A stretch of 64,000 bases of DNA from positions 27,175 to 91,174 of IMG/VR virus record IMGVR_UViG_3300010157_000045; one strand, given 5' to 3'. Below are positions 1 through 10,300 of the stretch, in pieces (the first letter of the stretch is position 1; every line of letters begins with the position of its first letter). The position numbers and the translations under genes are program-made. The notes under the pieces are model-generated. The model saw only the letters and a program-made list of their open reading frames with translations. It was not told the DNA's origin and did no database searches. This stretch comes from a virus.

Positions 1-1316
1 GTTTAAATCTATATGCAACTGTATCTAGTGTTGTTCCTAATAACAACTTTAGTACACCAAGCCAAATAACATTTGCCACTGTAGTTCCTGATGGTGCTAT
101 TTTAAGTGACACTACCCGTACTGGTAAGAACAGTATCATTCCTCCGTATATGAATGATTTACCAATGTCGTTGATACCAACTATTACTAGTCAGATTCAA
201 TCAACATTAAACTTTGGATTAACGTACGACCAAGTAAATCAAACCTGGAAGAATGTTCTTCCAGCAGACATTGGAAACAAAACGGCCTGGATCGCAAATG
301 CCACCAAGCACGGCATGAGATTTGATTATAATGCTGGCTTGTATACCATTACATATAAACAAGTAGGTTATTCTTTTGCAAGCGACGGCACCACTAATTT
401 TTATTACGATCCGGCAGTGAGTGTGTACGATAGTACAACAGGATTACCTATCACTGACACCATTAAGGTATTAAAAATTAACGACAAGCCAACTAATCCT
501 GGTGTCCCACTAGGACAAGATATACTTTGGAAAATTTATAATAGTAAAGTTGAACCAGACGGGTATATAGATCAAAATATTGTATTAGTTACATTCCCTG
601 ACACACAAATGCCAGGAGTTCCAGATAATCCAGATTTATTTACAGACACAGTTGGAACTGGCTTAACGCGATCAGAATTGTATTTCCAATATAAACATAA
701 TGCCCCGGCACGTAGCCGCATTGATCCAACCCCAGTTAATATTATGGATTTATATATTTTAGTGTCGTCATATTCTAGTGCTTATATTTCCTGGTTGCGA
801 GATTTAACCGGAACTATATCAGAACCTCTTCCGCCTACCAGTAGCGGGCTTGAATTAGATTACGCTGGCTTAAACGATTTTAAAACTGTTAGCGATACAA
901 TCATTTATAATCCGGCTATTTTTAAACCTTTGTTTGGTGCTAAAGCAGATGCTGGGCTACGAGCACGTTTCCAGGTAGTTAAGAATCCTAGTGTTGGTAT
1001 TACAGACAATGAAATTAAAACGCAGGTGATTGCCACAATTAATAATTACTTTGATCCTAATAACTGGGATTTTGGCGACACATTTTATTTTAGTGAATTG
1101 GCCGCATATTTACACAGTACACTGGCACCTAATATCAGTAGCGTACTTATTGTTCCAAGCAACACCGATTTGGTATTTGGTAATTATTTCCAAATTAATG
1201 CCGAACCATGGGAAATTATTACATCGGCTGCAACAGTAAATGATATCGACGTGGTAACAGCAGTAACAGCCGCACAACTAGGTATGCACGGTATTAACTT
1301 TGGTTCTACACAATAA
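1..1316 (+). CDS. Baseplate wedge protein, gp6/J-like (5' end outside window)
   Basis: The reading frame is open from the first bases of the window, so the gene begins upstream; the first internal ATG at 150 is not a convincing start. The C-terminal third resembles baseplate J/gp6 proteins: a helix running 'IKTQVIATINNYF', then 'WDFGDTFYFSELAAYLHSTL' and 'ISSVLIVP', the usual order of a dimerising helix followed by a small alpha/beta domain. In T4, gp6 forms the wedge ring around the tail hub. The stop overlaps the ATG of the giant structural gene by one base (TAATG), which fits the T4 order gp6-gp7. Family assignment is by pattern only and moderately sure; virion function is much surer because of the neighbours. 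Confidence 0.6.
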   Translation, partial: LNLYATVSSVVPNNNFSTPSQITFATVVPDGAILSDTTRTGKNSIIPPYMNDLPMSLIPTITSQIQSTLNFGLTYDQVNQTWKNVLPADIGNKTAWIANATKHGMRFDYNAGLYTITYKQVGYSFASDGTTNFYYDPAVSVYDSTTGLPITDTIKVLKINDKPTNPGVPLGQDILWKIYNSKVEPDGYIDQNIVLVTFPDTQMPGVPDNPDLFTDTVGTGLTRSELYFQYKHNAPARSRIDPTPVNIMDLYILVSSYSSAYISWLRDLTGTISEPLPPTSSGLELDYAGLNDFKTVSDTIIYNPAIFKPLFGAKADAGLRARFQVVKNPSVGITDNEIKTQVIATINNYFDPNNWDFGDTFYFSELAAYLHSTLAPNISSVLIVPSNTDLVFGNYFQINAEPWEIITSAATVNDIDVVTAVTAAQLGMHGINFGSTQ

Positions 1317-4300
1317 TGGCACTACTAAACACTATTAATTTTTTACCAGAAGCTTTTCGCACAGACACGAATAAACGTTTCCTTGGTGCTACCATGGACC
1401 AGTTGTATACTGGCGCAATAAACACTCCAATTAACGGATACATCGGACGCAAGTTTGCTCCTACATATAAACTAGGTGATAACTATGTGCCCGAATCAAT
1501 TACATCAAGATCTAATTACCAATTGGAATCCGGGGTAGTAGTAACAGATGAAAATAAAAATATTAAATTTACTGCTGGATACCTGGATTTATTAAATAGC
1601 GTTGCAACAAATACTGGTAGCAGTCAGTTATTAACAACAAACCATCAAAGACTATTTTCATCTGACAGTTATAATTACGATGGTCAATTTGATTATGATA
1701 AGTTTGTAAATTATTATAATTACTATTGGTTACCCAATGGCCCGGCTTCTGTATCTCTTTCAACTAATCAAGTTCCGTATCAAGCTACATATGAAGTAAC
1801 ACGTAGCACTTCAGTTGGCGGATATACATTCACTGGCATAGGCCCGCACCCTAATACACAACTTACATTGGCACGTGGCGGAACATATACATTTAAAATT
1901 AATCAACCAAGTTTTAAATTCTGGATACAAACTAGTCCTGGTACGTCCGGTCAAGATCCCAATATTTCTACAGTCACAACTCGTCAGGTATTTGGCGTAA
2001 CTAACAACGGCACTGACAGCGGAGATATTACATTTAAAGTTCCGTTGGCAACAGCGCAAGACTTTTATGTTAACATGCCAATTATTAGACCTACTACCGG
2101 TAGCACCGATGCCGCAGTGGCATTTAAATATACAGATATACAAAATCAATTACTAAGTACCTTCATAAGCAAATTTCCAACAGGATTGGATGGTATTAAC
2201 AATAACTTACAAAACAAAACTATTGTATTTGTAGGCGGCCAAGTTGCGGACACAGATTGGACTACCCCAACAGATCCGTTGCCGCCAGATTTAGCTACAG
2301 GTAAAGCAAACCCAAATGCCAATCCAGTTACTGGTATTATTCCTAAAGCAACTAGATCAAATATCTGGCGCCTTAATATAGTACGTATTAGCGCAACCGA
2401 TTCAGTACTTCAGATTGTGCCTGACACTCAAATACAACCTCAGCAAAAAGTTTTTATTTCGTCTGGCCAGACTTATGCAAGTAATCAGTTTTGGTTAGAT
2501 AATAACATGCGTTACCAGATTGTGCCGGTAATGACAGCCAGCGTTAATTATCTATATTACCAAGATAGTAGTAACCCTCAATTTACAGGGCAAATAAAAT
2601 TAGTTGATAATTCAACGAGTACCATTGATGTACCCAATGATATTATTGGTAGTGCAGGATATACCAGCCCCAATGGAGTAATTTTTGCCAATGGGATGAA
2701 AATTCATTTTGATAGCTCTGTTACTCCAAGTACATACACTAACAAAGATTACTATGTTGAGGGAGTTGGCACAGGCATAGACCTGGTCCCAGTTGATGAA
2801 TTAATTGTACCAGAATCATTTGGTCAAAACATTAACAAATCTCCTGATTACATTACAATTAATAGAGCTAGTCAAGACCGTAACCCATGGTCGCGATACA
2901 ATCGTTGGTTCCATCGAGATGTAATTACGTCTACTGCCAAGTATAATAATTCTGTAGCAGACTACGGAAATGACATATCTGCACGACGTAGCATTATTGA
3001 ATTTGAACCAAATTTACAATTATTCAATTATGGTCAACAAGCAACTACATCGGTTAGTTATATTATAACTACGCCAACCGATGCGTTCAATGATTACGAG
3101 GGTAAAACAACAGCATCAATTGATGGTATTCACTTGGTCAATGGCGATACTATTGTGTTTGCCAAAGACTTTGATACTGCTATTGTAAACGAAGTATGGG
3201 AAGTACAGTACCAAAGTATTATTAAAAGCCCGTATCTGACCCTAAACAAAGTAGCGTCGGATCCAGTATTACCTGGACAAAATGTACTAGTTACAAAAGG
3301 TTCCCACAAAGGATATACTTTTGCATTTGATGGAAGCACATGGACACAATCTCAACAGAAGACCAATGTTAATCAAGCACCACTGTTTGATATTGTAGAT
3401 AATGATGGTTATAGCTTTAGTGATATAACGGTGTACCCAGGCACCACATTTGCCGGTACTAAATTCTTTAATTACGCAGTTGCTACTTCCGGTACCAATG
3501 ATAGCCTATTAGGATTTCCGTTAACATACCAAACATTTAATAATATTGGTGATATTGTTTTTAACAACTACTACGATACAGATTCTTTTTCAACCAGTAA
3601 CGGAAAAATTAGTGTTAATACCGGGTACCTTGTTAAAAATATCGGATTAGACAAAACAGAAAAATTAACTAACTGGGCAACATCGGCTGAACCCACATTA
3701 CAATTTCAAGTATTTACAAAATTCTTTGATGGGTACGTAATTGAATTAAATGGAGTACAAACTGCGTTTGTACAAATTGATGTATTACCGGTTGACGAAC
3801 AAACAGTACCACACCTTAAGGTTTATCTAAATAATAAGTTGCTAGTCAACGAAATGGATTATAAACAAATAAAGTATGGTGTGTATCACGCAATCGTCTT
3901 TACGACTATACCAGCAATCAATGACAAAATTGATGTCAAGATTTTTAGCACAGAATCAAGTAAACTTGCATATTATGAAGTTCCGGATAACTTAGATTTA
4001 AATCCATTGAATGAAAACTTTAAATCTATTACGTTGGGTCAACTTAGAACACACTATAATAAATTAATAGAAAACACAACATCTGATCCTAGTAACCCAA
4101 TACCAATACAGGACAACTATCTTAAAGATCAAGGTGGTACGTTGCGCCAGCATTCGGCACCGTTGGTTTACGCATTATCGTTTTTAAACGACCCAACAGT
4201 TAGTTTTGTTGATGCAATAACATTGGCCAAAAAAGAATATACAAAATTTAAACATAAATTTTTAACTTTATGTAATACAACTTCAAACATAAACTACAAT

Positions 4301-7300
4301 AACCCATCAATTGGTGTAGACGTTATATTACAAAATATTAATTCTTTAAAGAATTCTAGTTTTCCGTGGTATTACAGTGACATGGTTCCGCAAGGCAACG
4401 GATTTTCTACAGTGACCTATACTGTACTGAATGCTCGTCAGGTAAACTACGAAATTAATTCTTTATTTAATAACACAATATTAAGCAATCGTGCTGTGCT
4501 AGTGTATGTAAACGGAATACAACAAACAGTTGGAGTAGACTATACTTTTAATAAAATTAGTCCTACCATTATCTTTACTCGAGAATTTGCTGCCGCAGAC
4601 GTAGCAAATAAAACTCAAATTGTTATCAGAGATTATGGTAATACCGACGGCAATTACATTCCGGAAACTCCAACCAAGCTAGGGCTATATCCAAAGTTTC
4701 TTCCAGAAATATATTTAGATAATACATATCAAACACCTACAATGGTTATTCGTGGACACGATGGTAGCATAACACCTGCATTTGGAACTTACGATCAAAC
4801 TACTGGCATATACACCAAGGACTTCCGCGACGACTATCTATTAGAATTGGAACGTCGTATCTACAACAACATTAAAGCCGATTACAATAACAATGAAATT
4901 GATTTATACAATACTATTCCTGGAAGATTTAGAAAAGGGGATTACAGTCTAACTGAATTTAATCAAGTAATCTCACAAAGTTTTATGAACTGGGTAGGCA
5001 CTAATAATGTTAATTATACAGAAAATAAATTCTACGATGTTAATAACCCATGGACCTGGAACTACGGTAGCTGTCCAGATGTAATTGACGGATCTAATCT
5101 ACAAGGATCATGGAGAGCTATATATAACTATTGGTTTGACACAGATACGCCTAACTTAACTCCTTGGATTATGCTAGGATTTAGTAGCAAACCACTATGG
5201 TGGGAAAGTCGTTACGGAAACGGACCGTATACTAGCGGAAACATATTACTATGGGAAGACTTAGAATCAGGCTACATATGGAATGACGGTGCGCCGTATA
5301 CTGATGATAGATTTGCTCGTTCAGGGTTGACTAAATTTATCCCAGTAGACTCTGCGGGTAATCTAATAGACCCAACACAAATTCCGTTAATTAAAAAATA
5401 TCATTCATCTACTTCGAGTGATGCATTTTCTTCGGGTCAACACAGCCCCGCCGAAGTGGCATGGCGTCGTAGCAGTGATTATCCATATTCTGTACAATTA
5501 ACACTAGCATTACTTCGTCCAGCTCAATATTTTGCTACACAATTAGATACAAGTCGTTTCTTTAAGAGCCCGCAAACTGGACAATTTTCTAATGCTTCTA
5601 ATAGAAAAATTGCACCAAACTTATTAACAGTTAACGGCAACAGCGCCAGTGGCACAGTCGATCGCACCAGTGGATATATCAATTGGATTGCCGATAGTAT
5701 TAAAAATACCGGCATCGATCCAATCTCTACACTGACTAGTTATTTTACCAATACCTCGGTCAAACTAAATTATAAGGTTGGTGGCTTTACTGACAAATCA
5801 ATTATCACAGTAAGTGCTGAACAAACAAGTCCCGGTAGTACTAGTGGTAGTGTGATCATCCCAGACACCAATTACAATATCTATTTAAACAAATCGGTTC
5901 CGGTTGGATCAGCAGTATATAGTGCAGTAATTGTTGAAAAAACTACCACTGGGTGGAGTGTAACTGGGTATGACCCAACAAACCCGTTCTTTACTATTAT
6001 ACCAAGCATTGCAGATAATAAGAAACAGCCACTTACGGTCAATGGATTAACAATTAGTTTATATCAAAGTAGTGAAAGCTCTGTTTCGGTTATTCCGTAC
6101 GGTACTGTATTTTCTAGTATACAGCAGGTAGCAGATTTTATCGTAAGTTACCAACGATATTTAACGGCAATTGGATTCCAACTTGATACGTATAACACAG
6201 ATTTGCAAGAAGAGCAGAACTGGTTACTAAGTATTAAAGAGTTAATGTATTGGAGCCAGCAGGGGTGGAATACTACTTCGGTTATTGTGTTAAATCCAGT
6301 AGCAACATCGTTGACATTGTTAACTGCGGGAGTAATCGTTGATGAAGTTACAAATACTTCCAATGGTAATAAAATATTAGATCAAAATTTTGCTCCTATT
6401 AAAAATAACAATTTTAATATTGTAAGAACTAATAGTGCAGTTAATGGAAACCGTTTTAAGATATCTACCTTAAATGGAACTACAATTTGTTACGCAAAGT
6501 TAAACGTAACAGCATACGAACATGTATTAGTATTTGACAATGTTGATGATTTTGGCGATATTATTTATATTCCATCAACTGGAACACGGCAGAGTCGTTT
6601 AAAAATAGCAGGAACTAAAACTGGGGCATGGGATGGCTCATTGAGTGCCGCCGGCTATATCTATAGCGACCCAAATATCGATGTGTGGCAGTCCGGAAGA
6701 GACTATAATTTAGGAGACGTGGTACAATATAATAATTTTTATTATACCGCTACTCAAAAAATATCTGCAGGCGCAAACTTTATTCCTACACTATGGACAC
6801 AAATTCCTTACGATAGTATCCAGACTGGTTTATTGCAGAGCTTTGGATTAAATGCACAACAATTTTCTAACTTCTACGATGTAGATAATCCTCCTACAAA
6901 CGAAACATTACAAAAATATTCTGCAGGATTATTAGGATTCCGTCAACGACAATACTTAACTGACCTAGGTATTAGTATTCCTACACAAACAAAATTTTAC
7001 CAAGGGTATATTAAACAAAAAGGCACAATGAATGCAATTACAGCATTAACTAAAGCCAATTTTAATAACGTCAGTGGTGAAATTAGTGTATACGAAGAAT
7101 GGGCATTTAATGTTGGTAAGTATGGAAATCTAAATAATAATATCTATAAAGATTTTATCTTAGACCAAAGTGTATTTAATACTAACCCAGCGGTATTTAC
7201 GTCTGCTGGCACATATAGTGCCGCTAATGTTATTGTTAGCTTAAACGGCAACGCATTATGCACAAATTCAAATGTGTATACCGCAAGTAATACATTAGTA

Positions 7301-10300
7301 ACAACTACCTCATTATATAGTAATCGCGTTGATCCAGTTTATATGACAGATTTACCAGACGTCGGTTACGTAAATTTAAATGATGTTGACTACACAATAT
7401 TTGATATTACAAAACCCGAATTAGATCTTACTGCACTAGGTGCAGGCGACTATGCGTGGGTAGCAAAAGACATTGAGAATAATTGGAATATTTTAAGAGT
7501 CAATGAGTCCAATTTAACAGCCGAATCTCTAACATATATTCTTGATTCAAATGCTCAATTAACATTTAACTATACACATACATTCAGTGTTGGTGATATT
7601 CTTGTGTTAAAATACTTTAGCTCGGCATTTGATGGAGTATATGAAGTTATTGGTGTACCAAATACAACAAACGTTATTATTCAAATTGATAATACACGCC
7701 TAGACAAATTAACATCAATAAGTCCTCTACAAACATTAATAAGAGCATTGACTATTACCGGATCAGGGATAGTATATACATTAGATAGTGCTAAAATTAA
7801 CTCATTAAGTGACTTTAAAAATCACACCATTCCTAAGAATGGCTGGATAACTGGCGATACGGTATGGGTAGACAATGCATCAGTGGACGGGTGGGGTGTT
7901 TATACATTTAAACAACCATGGTCTACTAAGAATCGTAGCCAGGTAACTGGTAATATATCTACTGCTGGACAATTTGGTTCCGCAGTAACTATTAGTTCAG
8001 ACAATACTTACATATTCTCAGGTAGTCCTGGCAGCAAGCAAGTATTTGTAACGCCAATAACAACAGGATCTACACAAACATTAACATCGATTGATTCTAA
8101 CTTTGGTACAGCAATTGACAGCCGAGGAAATTTATTAAGTGTAGCAAGTAGCTCTAATGTTTATATCTATCGTCAAAACGGTAATGTAATTACAGCACTA
8201 CAAACTATTACCGGCGCAAACTTAGTTGGCAATGTAACAAGCATTTCAATGAGCACCGATGGAAATATATTAGCCATTGGCGGCAACACATCTGTGCATA
8301 TTTACAAAGCAAATACTACCCCAAGTTCAGCAAATGTAAAATATGTATTAGCCAACGTAATTCAAAATACTGGATCAACCACTAATATAGTTAAAACAAA
8401 TGCCACTGGTAATGTAGTAATCATCGGTGCACCATACGCTACCAATGGCAACACACAAGCTGGAAATGTTTATGTGTACGGTGGAAACTTAATTACAAAC
8501 GCATTTAGTAAAACGCAATCAACACTAACCAGCCAGTACAACAATCAAAGTGCCAACTTTGGTGCAAGTATAGATATTGATAGCACTGGTACTAATTTAT
8601 ATATTGGTGTTCCTGGATCCTTAAAGTCTGGCATTGCAAACGGCGTAGTTGAACGTTACACACTAGGCGGAAATACCTATACGTTTACAGAATCAATTGC
8701 ACACCCTGCTAACGAAATTGGAAAATTTGGCACTAGCATCAGTGTAAGTGCAAATGGAAATGTATTGGCTGTTGGTAGCATCGGTTCTCCTGCAGAAGAA
8801 CATACTACGTTTGACGATGATGAAACTGTAATCGATTCAGACACTACAAACTTTGTTGATTACATTTATAACAGTGGCGCAACATATTTGTTTGAGCCAA
8901 TTGGTAACTCATATGCTTACATACAAGAATTAGAAGCACAGTTAGCTAATAATGATAATTATGGGTTTGCTATTGATGTTACTAGCAATGTAATAGTTGT
9001 TGGTGCTCCTGGTACAACAAATAATTATGGTGCCGGCTACGTGTTTAAGAATTCTACATCAGCAAAGGCGTGGAATCAAACAAGAACACAAATGCCAATA
9101 GTTGACATTGACAGTATTGGTCGCACATTAATTTATAACAAAAACAATGATAATTTATTAGCCGCATTAGACTACATTGATCCAGCAAAAGGAAAAATAT
9201 TAAATGCATTTGGTCAAGATATTGACTTCCAAAGAGGAACCGATCCTGCCCTGTATAATGCAGGAACCAATGTTGTAAATCAAACAATACATTGGGGACC
9301 AAATCAAGTAGGAACAATTTGGTGGAACTTAGATACTGTTCGTTATATTAATTACGAACAAGATGCATTAATTTATCGATTAAACCATTGGGGCGACCAG
9401 TTCCCGGGATCTAGTGTTGACGTATACCAATGGATTGCAAGTAGCCAATTACCTAGTGATTACACCAGTGATGGTGTACCAATGTATCCAGACAATTCGT
9501 CATATAGCACATATGGATATGTTACACCTAACGGTGTAGTTAACGCCACTTATTATTATTGGGTTAAAAATATTCAGACTGTAGATAAATCTAAACATAA
9601 CAGCATTTACAGTATTGCTGAAGCTATTAAAAATCCGCAGAGCCAGGGTATTCCTTATACGGCTGTATTGCGTAATGATACTGTGGCAGTATACAATGCC
9701 AGCCACACATTAGTTGGACAAAGTAGCGTAATACAACTTGGTGCATCAAATGTACAAGCGAAGCAAACAGCGTTGGTCCACAGCGAATATGCATTAGTAC
9801 AAGAAGGCAACCCAACTAGCCAATTACCAGAAAATATTATTGCTAAAATCAATGATAGTTTATCAGGAATTGATCGCGACGGAAATCCGGTCCCAGATCC
9901 TGCGTTGCCACCTGGTAGACGTTACGGACTTTCTATCCGTCCAAGACAGTCAATTGTTATTGACGTCGTTACAGCATTATATAATGTAATCACATTAGTA
10001 AATGCAAAATTATTAGCATACCCAGTAACTCAACGTAAGGTTATGACTATTCTTAATAGTAGCGAGCAGTATCCTGTTTCTAGTCTAAGTACTTACTTGA
10101 TATCAGTTGAAACGTTTGATGAGCTTGGCTACGTAGATACTAATTTAATATCTTCAGGATATTCTGTACTAGTTAAAAGCGATAGTAACAATCTTACTAA
10201 GTGGGCAATTTATACATGGGATGGCACAAATTGGTCAGTAGCAACTCGCCCAAATGGATCACCTTGGGTACAAACTTATAAAACTAATTTATATTGGCAA